Notes under the pieces: model-generated
What the model was told of the DNA's origin: nothing
The model's input: only the letters and a program-made list of their open reading frames with translations
Database searches by the model: none
Shown here: positions 36,028-46,221 of the stretch, piece by piece
Numbering within the stretch: position 1 is the first letter of the stretch
Layout: every line of letters starts with the position of its first letter
Assembly: GCA_947629685.1 (NCBI GenBank)
Contig: CANREP010000003.1
Location: forward strand, 34,109 to 98,108
Length of the DNA stretch: 64,000 bases
From: an uncultured Phascolarctobacterium sp.
Lineage (GTDB): Bacteria; Bacillota; Negativicutes; Acidaminococcales; Acidaminococcaceae
Reading direction: 5' to 3'
Position numbers and translations under genes: made by a program

Positions 36028-36570
36028 ATGGAAATAATCAAAACAAAATTAGATGGCGTAGTTATCGTTATACCTGATGTTTTTGGCGATAACAGAGGTT
36101 TTTTTATGGAAAGCTGGAATAAGGCTAAAATGGCTGTAGCAGGTTATGATTATGATTTTGTACAGGATAATCACTCTAAAAGTACGGTGAAAGGCACTTT
36201 GCGTGGTATTCATTTTCAAAAAGGTGATAATGCTCAGGCTAAGCTTGTCCGTTGCGTAAAAGGAGCAGTATTGGATGTTGCTGTAGATTTACGTCAGGAT
36301 AGCCCTACTTTTAAACAGTGGGTAGCGGTTGAACTGAGTGCTGAAAACAAAAAACAGCTTTTAATACCGCGTGGGTTTGGACATGGTTTTGTTACTTTGA
36401 CAGATGATGTAGAGTTTTTATATAAAGCAGATAATTATTATGCACCTGAAGCAGAAGGCGGCATAAGATGGAATGATCCTGATATTGGTGTTGAATGGGG
36501 AGTAACAGCTCCGATATTATCTGAAAAGGATAAAGTAAATCCATTGTTAAAGTATGTTAATGAATTTTAA
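36028..36570 (+). CDS. rfbC: dTDP-4-dehydrorhamnose 3,5-epimerase
   Basis: DNRGFFMESWNKAKM; QDNHSKSTVKGTLRGIHFQ; PRGFGHGFVTL. Confidence 0.96.
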   Translation: MEIIKTKLDGVVIVIPDVFGDNRGFFMESWNKAKMAVAGYDYDFVQDNHSKSTVKGTLRGIHFQKGDNAQAKLVRCVKGAVLDVAVDLRQDSPTFKQWVAVELSAENKKQLLIPRGFGHGFVTLTDDVEFLYKADNYYAPEAEGGIRWNDPDIGVEWGVTAPILSEKDKVNPLLKYVNEF

Positions 36571-36591
36571 GTTTATAATATAAGATATAAG

Positions 36592-37734
36592 GTGTTTATG
36601 ATGAAAAAAAGAATTCTAACTATGTTCTGGTATGATGATGCAGGCGAAGTACACTTATATAAAGATGTTGGCGGTATACCTTATGCTTTAGCCAAGTATT
36701 GCGGTTGGCAGGCAACTTTTGCCTATAATGATGTTAATGGGATTATTCATAATCAAGATTATGAGAAATATGTCAAACTTGATACTATTCATTATCCTAA
36801 AATATTGTGCAAATTAAAATTAAGATATTACAAATACTTTCAAGTTATCAAGTATGTGTGGAGAAATGCGCCTAAATATGACGTGATAAATTTTTATCAT
36901 TGTCATAAATTCATTAGATCTCTTTGTTGGCTTGCCAAAAAAGCTAATCCCAATATTATTACTTATGTTAAATTGGATATGGGGCGAGAAGGCTTTTATA
37001 AAGAACAAAAGAACATCCGGGGGGGAAAATGGGAGAGTGTATCTTTATTTACTGTTGAGGCTTCCAAATATGTGCAGTGTTTAAATAAACTTCCTAAATT
37101 TAGTAATAAAGTAAAGTATTTACCAAATGGTTTTTTTAATGATTTAGGTAATTTTGATACAGATATAAAAAAAGAGAAAATCATTTTAACGGTTGGTAGA
37201 TTAGGTACTTATCAAAAAAATACTGAAATGTTAATCAATTCTTTTTTTGCGGTAAATAAAGAAAAAATATCCGAGTGGAAATTATTTTTGGTAGGGCCAT
37301 TAACTGATGAATTTAAAGTGTGGTTAGATAAGAAGATAGATTCAGATGAATTTTATAGAGATAGAGTTATAATTACTGGTAACATAGCAGATAAAGGAAA
37401 GTTATATGAAATTTATGCAAGATCAAGTATTTTTGTTTTACCTTCCAGGTTTGAAGGCTTTTCTTTGGTTATACAGGAAGCATTGCATTTTTCATGCTTT
37501 CCAATTATAACAGACTGTTTTGCCGGTGCAGATGAAATTGTCAAAAAAGAATATGGGATTATTATTGAAAATGAGAATATTGAAATGCTAATTCAAGCTA
37601 TTGAGAAAGTAATTGCTAAATATCCTGATTGTATTAGCAAAGGACAGATTGCAGCCAGATTTGTGGATAAAAATTTTTCCTGGGAGATTTTGGGTAACAG
37701 GTTGCAAAATTATTTTTTGTTAGGCGAGGAATGA
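36592..37734 (+). CDS. Family 4 glycosyltransferase
   Basis: ILTVGRLGTYQKNTEMLINSF; FVLPSRFEGFSLVIQEALHF. Confidence 0.85.
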   Translation: MFMMKKRILTMFWYDDAGEVHLYKDVGGIPYALAKYCGWQATFAYNDVNGIIHNQDYEKYVKLDTIHYPKILCKLKLRYYKYFQVIKYVWRNAPKYDVINFYHCHKFIRSLCWLAKKANPNIITYVKLDMGREGFYKEQKNIRGGKWESVSLFTVEASKYVQCLNKLPKFSNKVKYLPNGFFNDLGNFDTDIKKEKIILTVGRLGTYQKNTEMLINSFFAVNKEKISEWKLFLVGPLTDEFKVWLDKKIDSDEFYRDRVIITGNIADKGKLYEIYARSSIFVLPSRFEGFSLVIQEALHFSCFPIITDCFAGADEIVKKEYGIIIENENIEMLIQAIEKVIAKYPDCISKGQIAARFVDKNFSWEILGNRLQNYFLLGEE

Positions 37735-37737
37735 TAT

Positions 37738-38760
37738 ATGATGAAAATTATAGTAACTGGCGGAGCCGGATTTATTGGCAGTAATTTTATTTTTTACATG
37801 TTAAAAAAACATCCTGAATATAAGATTATTTGTTTAGATAAACTGACTTATGCTGGTAATTTATCTACTTTAGCAAGTGTAATGGAGAATATTAATTTTA
37901 GATTTGTTAAAACAGATATTTGTGATAGAGAAGCAGTTTATAAATTATTTGAAGAAGAAAAACCAGATATTGTTGTTAACTTTGCAGCGGAAAGTCATGT
38001 TGACCGTTCTATTGAAGATCCGGGCATTTTTTTGCAGACTAATATTGTAGGTACATCTGTTTTAATGGACGCCTGCCGTAAATATGGTATTAAGCGTTAT
38101 CATCAGGTTTCTACTGATGAAGTTTATGGTGATTTACCTTTAGACAGACCAGACTTGTTTTTCACGGAAGAAACACCAATACATACCAGCTCGCCGTACA
38201 GCAGCTCTAAAGCAGCCGCAGATTTATTAGTGCATGCCTATTACAGAACTTATGGACTGCCTATTAGCATTTCTCGTTGTTCCAATAATTATGGGCCGTA
38301 TCATTTCCCAGAAAAGTTGATACCTTTAATGATTGTTAATGCTTTAAACGATAAGCCGTTGCCTGTATATGGAGAAGGTATCAATGTTAGAGATTGGCTG
38401 TATGTAGAAGATCATTGCAAGGCTATAGACTTGATTGTCCATAAAGGTCGAGTTGGAGAAGTATATAATATTGGCGGACATAACGAAATGCGCAATATCG
38501 ATATTGTTAAACTGATTTGTAAAGAATTAAATAAGCCGGAGAGTCTGATAACTTATGTTGCTGATAGAAAAGGTCATGATATGCGTTATGCTATTGATCC
38601 CACTAAAATACATAATGAATTAGGTTGGTTGCCGGAAACGAAATTTGCTGATGGCATCAAAAAAACTATTCAATGGTATTTGGACAATAAAGAGTGGTGG
38701 CAAAATATTATTAATGGTGAATATCAAAATTATTATGAAAAAATGTATGGAAATAGGTAA
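37738..38760 (+). CDS. rfbB: dTDP-glucose 4,6-dehydratase
   Basis: VTGGAGFIGSNFIFYMLKKHP; STDEVYGDL; YSSSKAAADLLVHAYYRTYGLP. Confidence 0.97.
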   Translation: MMKIIVTGGAGFIGSNFIFYMLKKHPEYKIICLDKLTYAGNLSTLASVMENINFRFVKTDICDREAVYKLFEEEKPDIVVNFAAESHVDRSIEDPGIFLQTNIVGTSVLMDACRKYGIKRYHQVSTDEVYGDLPLDRPDLFFTEETPIHTSSPYSSSKAAADLLVHAYYRTYGLPISISRCSNNYGPYHFPEKLIPLMIVNALNDKPLPVYGEGINVRDWLYVEDHCKAIDLIVHKGRVGEVYNIGGHNEMRNIDIVKLICKELNKPESLITYVADRKGHDMRYAIDPTKIHNELGWLPETKFADGIKKTIQWYLDNKEWWQNIINGEYQNYYEKMYGNR

Positions 38761-38766
38761 GTAGAG

Positions 38767-39606
38767 ATGAAAGTTTTAGTTACTGGTGCTAATGGGCAGT
38801 TAGGATATGATGTTGTAAAAGAGTTAAAATTGCGTAATATTGAATATTACGGAGCTACAAGAAATGATTTTGACTTATGTGATTTTACTGGAACAGAAAA
38901 ATTTATAATCGCATATCATCCAGATGTTGTAATACATTGTGCTGCATATACAGCTGTTGATAAAGCTGAAGATGAGAAAGAGCTTTGTAAAGCGGTTAAT
39001 GTTGATGCTACAGAAAATATAGCTAAAATCTGTAAAAAAATAGATGCAAAAATGATGTATATCAGTACAGATTATGTTTTTGATGGAGAAAAAGATAGCT
39101 ATTATGAAATAGATGATGAACCTAATCCTATCAATGTCTATGGCCAAACAAAATTAGAAGGAGAACGCGCTGTCCAAGAAATATTAGACAAATATTTTAT
39201 TGTACGCATATCTTGGGTTTTTGGAGATCATGGCAATAATTTTGTGAAAACTATGCTTAGATTAGGAAAAGAAAAAAAAGAACTGAGTGTGGTAGATGAT
39301 CAAATTGGCAGTCCGACGTATACGGCAGATTTAGCAAAATTATTGGTAGATATGATACAAACTGATAAATATGGTATTTATCATGCTACCAATGAAGGAG
39401 AATGTAGTTGGGCAGAATTTGCTGAAGAAATTTTTAAGGCTGCAGGTATGGAGGTAAAGGTTAATCGTATTACGTCATCTGAATATCCGACAAAAGCTAA
39501 AAGACCTAAAAATAGCATGATGAGTAAAGAAAATTTAATTAGGAATGGATTTAAAACATTACAATCATGGCATAAAAGTATAATAGAATTTGTAGAACAT
39601 AAGTAA
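38767..39606 (+). CDS. rfbD: dTDP-4-dehydrorhamnose reductase
   Basis: MKVLVTGANGQLGYDVVKEL; YISTDYVFDGEK; RISWVFGDHGNNFVKTML. Confidence 0.95.
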   Translation: MKVLVTGANGQLGYDVVKELKLRNIEYYGATRNDFDLCDFTGTEKFIIAYHPDVVIHCAAYTAVDKAEDEKELCKAVNVDATENIAKICKKIDAKMMYISTDYVFDGEKDSYYEIDDEPNPINVYGQTKLEGERAVQEILDKYFIVRISWVFGDHGNNFVKTMLRLGKEKKELSVVDDQIGSPTYTADLAKLLVDMIQTDKYGIYHATNEGECSWAEFAEEIFKAAGMEVKVNRITSSEYPTKAKRPKNSMMSKENLIRNGFKTLQSWHKSIIEFVEHK

Positions 39607-39625
39607 TGTTTTTTATTATGAAGAG

Positions 39626-40801
39626 ATGGTTTTGGACATGGAAAAAGTAAATTATATAATTTTATACTTGTTTGCTTTAGTATCTTTTATATCTATTGCT
39701 GCTGGAAATATCTTTTTAGGTATTGCAGTTTTATTTTTATTTATATATTCATATAGAAAAAAGATAACTATAGATATAAATATAAAAAATTATTATCGGG
39801 TAATAGCTTTTTTTATTCTGACAATGCTATTATCAGCTTTATTTAGCGGCAATATGATATATGGTTTAAAACGGTGGGCCGATATGTGGATATGGCGTTT
39901 TATGCCATTTATCGTTATCACGACTATGATTACAGAGCGGAATAAAAGCCTGAATATATTGAAAGTTTCGTGCCTTGGCATTTCTGTAGGAATATTGTGC
40001 CTTATATATCAAGGCTTAAGTGGCGATGGAAGAGCTGCAGGTTTTTTCGGGCACCCGATGACCTTTGCCGGGTACTTATGTATGTATTTGCCATTATTCC
40101 TGATAGGATATTTTGATAATTTATTTGGCATTAAATACAAGTATATATCAGCTATAATATTTTTAGCGGGATGCGTCGCATTGATTTTTAACGGGACTCG
40201 TGGCGCATGGATTGCGGTTGCAATTACATCAGGTATACTATTGCTTTATTATATGTTTAAAAATAAGAGAAATCTTCTTATAGGGATAGTTATGATAGCA
40301 TTATGCAGCGGTATATTAGTGAACAATGCTGCTTTTATGCACAGAATGAGTACTATTACGAACAACAGATATCAGTCTAATTCAGAAAGACTGTTGATGT
40401 GGAACAGTGCCTGGAATATGTTTAAAGATCATCCTGCTCTTGGTGTGGGGTTAGGACAGTATAAAGATAATTACCAGCAAAAGTATATTTCTCCGAAAGC
40501 TAAAGAGCCCAATTTAGAACATGCTCATAATAATTTTATGCAGATGTTAGCAGAAAACGGCATAATTGGTTTTGCTGGTTTTATAACAATGTTTGCTTAT
40601 ATCATCGGGCATAATTTTAGAAAGTTCTTAAACTCAAAAAATATATATTCACTGGCAATTTGCGCAGTTACTATAACTTTGCTTTTGCAAGGATTTACGG
40701 AATTCAATTTTGGTAATTCGGCTGTTGTCAAGGCTTATTGGTTAATTTTGGGATGTTTGGTCGTTTTGTCAGAAAATTTAAATCAAGATAAATATTGTTG
40801 A
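39626..40801 (+). CDS. O-antigen ligase/polymerase family membrane protein (WaaL-like)
   Basis: Multiple TM segments; GLGQYKDNYQQKY; LEHAHNNFMQMLAENGIIGF. Confidence 0.8.
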   Translation: MVLDMEKVNYIILYLFALVSFISIAAGNIFLGIAVLFLFIYSYRKKITIDINIKNYYRVIAFFILTMLLSALFSGNMIYGLKRWADMWIWRFMPFIVITTMITERNKSLNILKVSCLGISVGILCLIYQGLSGDGRAAGFFGHPMTFAGYLCMYLPLFLIGYFDNLFGIKYKYISAIIFLAGCVALIFNGTRGAWIAVAITSGILLLYYMFKNKRNLLIGIVMIALCSGILVNNAAFMHRMSTITNNRYQSNSERLLMWNSAWNMFKDHPALGVGLGQYKDNYQQKYISPKAKEPNLEHAHNNFMQMLAENGIIGFAGFITMFAYIIGHNFRKFLNSKNIYSLAICAVTITLLLQGFTEFNFGNSAVVKAYWLILGCLVVLSENLNQDKYC

Positions 40802-40804
40802 GCA

Positions 40805-40852
40805 TAAAATAAATCTTCTTTGTCAATTATATGATAAAGGGGATTTATTTTT
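40805..40852 (+). terminator. Putative intrinsic terminator
   Basis: aaataaatcttctttg...aaaggggatttattttt imperfect hairpin and T-run. Confidence 0.5.
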
Positions 40853-40977
40853 GTTTTTTTAATTAAAATGTTCTGTCAGGAGATTGTTGCAATGAATCAA
40901 TTATAGTTTGCAAAATATTCAATAAGTAGTATAATAATATAAACAATGGTTTGTATTAATAAGAGTGGAGTTTAGCT

Positions 40978-42405
40978 GTGAAAAAAGATAAAAACTATGA
41001 TAATAGACTGTATACCATATTTATACCAGTGATATTATTTTTTAGTGATTATTTGGCAATTATTTTATCTGAATATATTGCTGTAAATATAAGGAATTAC
41101 TTCATTACATATAGCTATCTGAAGATAAAGCCTTTCATGATGTATTTTGTTATACCGTTTTTTTATTTATGCGGAATGTTTTTAAAACAGACTTTTATGA
41201 ATAGGCTGCAGTTTTGGAAGGTACTGGAAAGATGTTTTGCAGCTGTTTTTTATGGTACGACTGCAATCATAGTAATACTTTATTTTGTGAAAGAAGCAGG
41301 TAATACTTCCAGACTTTTTGTTTTATTGACAGGTATTTTTGCATTTTGTTTTATTATTTTTTTCCGATATATTATAAAAAATATTTTATGTAGATTTGAT
41401 ATTTTTAAAATGCCTATTTTGATAATAGGTGGAGGCAAAACCGCCGAGGTATTAGTAGATGGAATCAGAGATAATTACGGTGAAGCATATAAGATCATAG
41501 GGATTTTAGAAGATAATGAACAAAGTGAAAAGTTGAAGGAGTATCCTATTTTAGGCGGTTTTGAGGATGTTGAGCGCATTATCAAAGAAAAAGGAATAAG
41601 TAATGTAGTAATTGCCGCCCCTGGATTAGAGCAGAATAAGCTTATTGGCTTGGTTAACAGGGTACAGCCCTTAGTCCATAATTTGTCGATAGTGCCTAAC
41701 TTAATTGCTATACCGATGAGCGGTATTGAAGCAGAGCGTTTCTTTAATGAAAAAATAATGCTTCTACGATTGAAAAATAATTTAGCCAGTCCGCTGAATA
41801 GATGGTTAAAGTACAGTTTTGACTTTTTCTGTACCTTATTGGGAACTATTGTTATATCTCCGTTGCTCCTACTTATTGCGGCAGCAATTTATTTTGATTC
41901 TCCTGGAACAGTAGTTTTTAAGCATACTCGAATCGGTAAAGGTGGTAAGCCTTTTGGCTGCTATAAATTCCGGACGATGTGCATGGATGCAGATAAGAAG
42001 TTAGCTGAGCTTTTGGCTAAAGATGTTGTGGCAAGAGAAGAATGGGAGAGAGACTTTAAATTAAAGGATGACCCGCGCGTAACTAAGATAGGCAAGTTTT
42101 TAAGGAAAACCAGCTTGGACGAGCTGCCGCAGATTTTTAATGTGCTCAAAGGGGAAATGAGCCTGGTAGGACCGAGACCGGTAGTGCAGGCGGAGCTGGG
42201 AAAATACGGTGAATACCTTGACGATTATCTGATGGTACGACCTGGTATTACCGGGATGTGGCAAGTTAATGGACGCAGTGACACCACCTATGAAGAACGT
42301 GTTCATATGGATAGTTGGTATGTAAGAAATTGGAGTATGTGGATTGACATTATGCTGCTATGGAGGACTGTGAAAAGTGTCATTAAATGCGAAGGGGCAT
42401 ATTAA
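40978..42405 (+). CDS. Polyprenyl-phosphate sugar-1-phosphate transferase (WbaP family)
   Basis: Five N-terminal TMs, nucleotide-binding-like middle domain, KHTRIGKGGKPFGCYKFRTMCMDADK, RKTSLDELPQIFNVLKGEMSLVGPRPV. Confidence 0.93.
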   Translation: MKKDKNYDNRLYTIFIPVILFFSDYLAIILSEYIAVNIRNYFITYSYLKIKPFMMYFVIPFFYLCGMFLKQTFMNRLQFWKVLERCFAAVFYGTTAIIVILYFVKEAGNTSRLFVLLTGIFAFCFIIFFRYIIKNILCRFDIFKMPILIIGGGKTAEVLVDGIRDNYGEAYKIIGILEDNEQSEKLKEYPILGGFEDVERIIKEKGISNVVIAAPGLEQNKLIGLVNRVQPLVHNLSIVPNLIAIPMSGIEAERFFNEKIMLLRLKNNLASPLNRWLKYSFDFFCTLLGTIVISPLLLLIAAAIYFDSPGTVVFKHTRIGKGGKPFGCYKFRTMCMDADKKLAELLAKDVVAREEWERDFKLKDDPRVTKIGKFLRKTSLDELPQIFNVLKGEMSLVGPRPVVQAELGKYGEYLDDYLMVRPGITGMWQVNGRSDTTYEERVHMDSWYVRNWSMWIDIMLLWRTVKSVIKCEGAY

Positions 42406-42408
42406 GTC

Positions 42409-43242
42409 GTGTTAAAGTTTTCTGTTTTAATGTCCGTTTATAAAAATGAAAAACCTGAATATTTAAAACAGGCAATAGAAAGTATAGTTAATCAAACTTT
42501 AATGCCTAATGAAATTGTTATTGTAAAAGATGGTTTGCTTACTGATGAGTTAAACCAAGTTGTTAAATATTATAAAGATAATTATAAAAATCTCTTTAGA
42601 ATAATAGATTTTAGTGAAAATAGGGGCTTAGGATTAGCCTTGAGAGAAGGTGTTATGGCTTGCTATAACGAATATATTGCCAGAATGGATACTGATGATA
42701 TTGCTTTGCCAGATAGATTTGAGAAACAATTGAATTATTTGGTGATGCATCCTGAGATAGCTATTCTTGGAAGTTGGGTCAGAGAATTTTCTAATAATCC
42801 GTATAAACCTGATACAGAAACAAAGCTGCCATGTACTAACGAAGAAATATTAATTTATGCAAAAAAAAGAAATCCATTTAGACATATGTCAGTAGTATTG
42901 CAAAAATCGGCTGTTATACAAAGCGGGAATTACAGAGACTTTTTGTGGTTTGAAGATTATGATTTATGGGTAAGAATGTTAAGCAAAGGTTATGAAGGCG
43001 CAAATTTGCCTTTATATTTAATGAATGTCAGAGCTGGAAATGATATGTTTAAAAGACGAGGTGGATGGAAGTATTTAAAACAGGATATCAATTTTCAGCG
43101 ATATTTATTAAAAATTAGTTTTATAAATTTGTATTATTTTATTTTTAATATCTTGGTCAGAGTTGTTATTCGTATGGTTCCTAATTATATAAGATTAGTT
43201 TTTTATAGATATGCATTGAGAGATAGAATAAAAGAGAGTTAA
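42409..43242 (+). CDS. Family 2 glycosyltransferase
   Basis: FSVLMSVYKNEKPEYLKQAIESIVNQT; ARMDTDDIALPDRF. Confidence 0.9.
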   Translation: MLKFSVLMSVYKNEKPEYLKQAIESIVNQTLMPNEIVIVKDGLLTDELNQVVKYYKDNYKNLFRIIDFSENRGLGLALREGVMACYNEYIARMDTDDIALPDRFEKQLNYLVMHPEIAILGSWVREFSNNPYKPDTETKLPCTNEEILIYAKKRNPFRHMSVVLQKSAVIQSGNYRDFLWFEDYDLWVRMLSKGYEGANLPLYLMNVRAGNDMFKRRGGWKYLKQDINFQRYLLKISFINLYYFIFNILVRVVIRMVPNYIRLVFYRYALRDRIKES

Positions 43243-43243
43243 T

Positions 43244-43966
43244 ATGATTCCTAAGATAATACATTACTGTTGGTTTGGTAAACAACCTTTAACTGAAAAT
43301 GTGAAAAAATGTATATATTCTTGGAAAAAATATTGTCCGGAATATAAGATTATCGAATGGAATGAGGATAATTTCGATGTTAATCAAAATGTCTATTGCC
43401 AAGAAGCCTATAGCGTAAAAAAATGGGCGTTTGTAAGTGATTTTGTGAGATTAAAAGTATTATATGAATATGGTGGTATTTATTTAGACACTGATGTTGA
43501 GGTTGTAAAAAATATGGATAATTTATTATTACATAGATTTTTTGCAGGTCTTGAAGCAGAGAATATTATGTCTACGGCTGTTATAGGAGCAGAGCAAAAC
43601 TCTAAAGTTATAGCTGAATTTTTATCATTATATGATGCTATTCATTTTATTCAAGATGATGATATTTATGACTACACTACTAATGTACAAAGATTGAGTG
43701 CCTGCGTTAAAAATAAATATTGTAGAGAATTAGTTAAGCCGCCTATCGTATTATTTAAAGATGCTGTTATATTTGATATTGATTTTTTTAGTGTTAAAAA
43801 TATATATGACGGAACAATAAAGATTATCGGCAATACCTATACGATTCATCATTTTGCTGGATCATGGTTTAATCAAAAGATGAAGATAAAAACTATTTTA
43901 AGAATCTCTATAGGAAAAATATTTGGAACTAAAATAGTAAAAGTTATAAAAAAAATAATTGAGTGA
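43244..43966 (+). CDS. GT32-type glycosyltransferase (DXD sugar-binding)
   Basis: IPKIIHYCWFGKQPL; VRLKVLYEYGGIYLDTDVEVVK. Confidence 0.9.
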   Translation: MIPKIIHYCWFGKQPLTENVKKCIYSWKKYCPEYKIIEWNEDNFDVNQNVYCQEAYSVKKWAFVSDFVRLKVLYEYGGIYLDTDVEVVKNMDNLLLHRFFAGLEAENIMSTAVIGAEQNSKVIAEFLSLYDAIHFIQDDDIYDYTTNVQRLSACVKNKYCRELVKPPIVLFKDAVIFDIDFFSVKNIYDGTIKIIGNTYTIHHFAGSWFNQKMKIKTILRISIGKIFGTKIVKVIKKIIE

Positions 43967-44964
43967 AGAATAATATTATGAAATGTAGGGTTTTGCTATC
44001 AATAATTATTCCTGTATATAATGTTGAAAAATATATAAATGAATGTTTTCAATCTATCGTTAATCAAAATTTTAATGATGATAATGTTGAAGTTATTTGT
44101 ATAGATGATGGTTCGACAGATAGAAGTGGTATTATTTGTGATGAGTACGCTGGCGCATATAAAAATTTTATGGTTGTACATAAAAAAAATGGAGGGGTAT
44201 CATCTGCACGTAATTTAGGATTAAAAATAGCTAATGGTCAGTATATAGCATGGATTGATCCTGATGATTATATTAGTAATAATTGGTATAGAGAAATAAG
44301 TAAATATTTAAACCAACAAAATGATGTTATTTTATTTGATTATACAATTTTAAAGCATAATAGATGTATAAAGAAAAATTTTGGGGAATTATCCCAATAT
44401 GTTAAGAATGATGAAATATTAAAAGAATTAGTGATAGATCAGAAACTTCAAAGTCAGTTATGGCAAAAGGTTATAAAAAAAGATTTATTCCAAGGGATAG
44501 CATTCCCGGAAAATATTAATTGCATGGAAGATTATGCTGTTTTACATAAAGTTTTTTTAAAAGCTAAAACTATCTATTATTTATCTAAAAACTTGTATTA
44601 TTATAGAGTAAGAGATAATAGTTTGGTTACTGATGTCAATATCTATAAGAGCTATAATTGCTATTTAATTGCTAAGGAAAGGTATGATTACTTAAGTACT
44701 AAGAATATTAAAGTTTCAAAAATAGGTTTTTTAATACAAGCATTAGGAGTTTGTGATCAGTATTACAGTTCTAAGAGTAATGAAAAAAAATTATATTACA
44801 ATCTCTATATAGTATGTAAAAATGATATAAAAAATCATATGTTATATATTTTGTCTTCTAACGAATGTAATAATATTCTACGGATTAAATTTATACTTTG
44901 CTATATAGGGGTCTTTTATTATTGTAAAAAAATTTATAGATTGATAAGAGAAAAAATTAAGTGA
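43963..44964 (+). CDS. Family 2 glycosyltransferase
   Basis: LSIIIPVYNVEKYINECFQSIVNQ; VICIDDGSTDRSG. Confidence 0.92.
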   Translation: MKNNIMKCRVLLSIIIPVYNVEKYINECFQSIVNQNFNDDNVEVICIDDGSTDRSGIICDEYAGAYKNFMVVHKKNGGVSSARNLGLKIANGQYIAWIDPDDYISNNWYREISKYLNQQNDVILFDYTILKHNRCIKKNFGELSQYVKNDEILKELVIDQKLQSQLWQKVIKKDLFQGIAFPENINCMEDYAVLHKVFLKAKTIYYLSKNLYYYRVRDNSLVTDVNIYKSYNCYLIAKERYDYLSTKNIKVSKIGFLIQALGVCDQYYSSKSNEKKLYYNLYIVCKNDIKNHMLYILSSNECNNILRIKFILCYIGVFYYCKKIYRLIREKIK

Positions 44965-45923
44965 AAATGATAGATAAAATAAAACTGTTTTTACAAAAGA
45001 TTTTGCCATCATATAGGGTTTCCTTGCGAATAGAAGAGCAACTTTATAGAATGGAATACAATATGAAATTAATGAATAAGCGTCAGGAAATGATGTTTTG
45101 GTATTGTATGCGCAAAGAAAATGAGATTTTGACGGAAACAAAAAAAAGGTTTTTTGAAGAATTGCCAAAAGCTGAAGGCGCTTTAAGGAAGAGACAATTA
45201 TCTTTGCTCAATATCTTAGTTCAGTTTGATGAATTTTGTAAAAAAAATCATATTGGGTATTGGATTGATTGTGGCAATTTGTTAGGTGCTATAAGAAATG
45301 GTGGATTTATTCCTTGGGATGATGATATAGATATTGCTATGTCACGACGAGAGTTTAATCGTTTAGCTAATTTGCTTTCTAATAATAATGTTTTTGAGCT
45401 TAAATATCTGTATGACTATAAAAATATATATGTTATGCCTAAAATTTTTTCAAAGAAAGAAGATTCTTCTTATTTTATTGATATAATAGTCTATGAAGAG
45501 GTACATTGCAGTAATTTGCAGGGATTAGAAGAACAGTGGAAAATAAGAAATATATTGCAAAATAACCTTCGCAAAGAGTTATTTCATTGCTTAGGATTAA
45601 ATGCAATGGAACATAATTATAGGGAAGTTGTAAATATTAAAAATGAAAAAAAAATAGTTGCTATTTGTAATGAGTATTCAGAGAAATTTTGCAAACTATA
45701 TCAAGAGGGAGAATTAACTTACTTTACTATATGTATGGAGTTTCCTCAAGATTTAACTAACTATATAAGATGCTTTGAAAAGCAATGCATATATCCATTA
45801 AAACAAGGAAATTTTGAAAGTTACTTGTTACCACAACCTAATCAAGCTGAAAAATATCTTGAAGTTTTATATGGTAATATTTATGATTTACCAAATGATT
45901 TTGGCTATCAGAAGCATATATAA
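44961..45923 (+). CDS. LicD family phosphotransferase
   Basis: YWIDCGNLLGAIRNGGFIPWDDDIDIAM. Confidence 0.88.
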   Translation: MKMIDKIKLFLQKILPSYRVSLRIEEQLYRMEYNMKLMNKRQEMMFWYCMRKENEILTETKKRFFEELPKAEGALRKRQLSLLNILVQFDEFCKKNHIGYWIDCGNLLGAIRNGGFIPWDDDIDIAMSRREFNRLANLLSNNNVFELKYLYDYKNIYVMPKIFSKKEDSSYFIDIIVYEEVHCSNLQGLEEQWKIRNILQNNLRKELFHCLGLNAMEHNYREVVNIKNEKKIVAICNEYSEKFCKLYQEGELTYFTICMEFPQDLTNYIRCFEKQCIYPLKQGNFESYLLPQPNQAEKYLEVLYGNIYDLPNDFGYQKHI

Positions 45924-45948
45924 TATTCTTATATAAATAGTTAATTAT

Positions 45949-45970
45949 AATCACTTACCAAGTGATTTTT
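45949..45970 (+). terminator. Putative intrinsic terminator
   Basis: aatcactt-acc-aagtgattttt between licD and the ACP gene. Confidence 0.55.
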
Positions 45971-45998
45971 AATAATTTGATTTAAAGGAGTAATGAAA

Positions 45999-46220
45999 AT
46001 GACTGAAACAAAAAAAATCGAAATGCTGGAAGAAATGATGGAGCTTGAAGCAGGTACTTTAAAGGCTGATACTGTTTTATCTGATATTGAAGAATGGGAT
46101 AGCATTGCTTTAATTTCTTTTATTGCTTTGATGGATGATGAATTTGATAAAGTTATTAAAGGCTCTGTAATCAAGCAAGCTAAAACTGTAGCTGATTTAA
46201 TGGCTTTAATGGAGGCCTGA
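45999..46220 (+). CDS. Acyl carrier protein (ACP-1)
   Basis: About 74 aa acidic; EEWDSIALISFIALMDDEF with phosphopantetheine-attachment Ser. Confidence 0.85.
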   Translation: MTETKKIEMLEEMMELEAGTLKADTVLSDIEEWDSIALISFIALMDDEFDKVIKGSVIKQAKTVADLMALMEA

Positions 46221-46221
46221 G

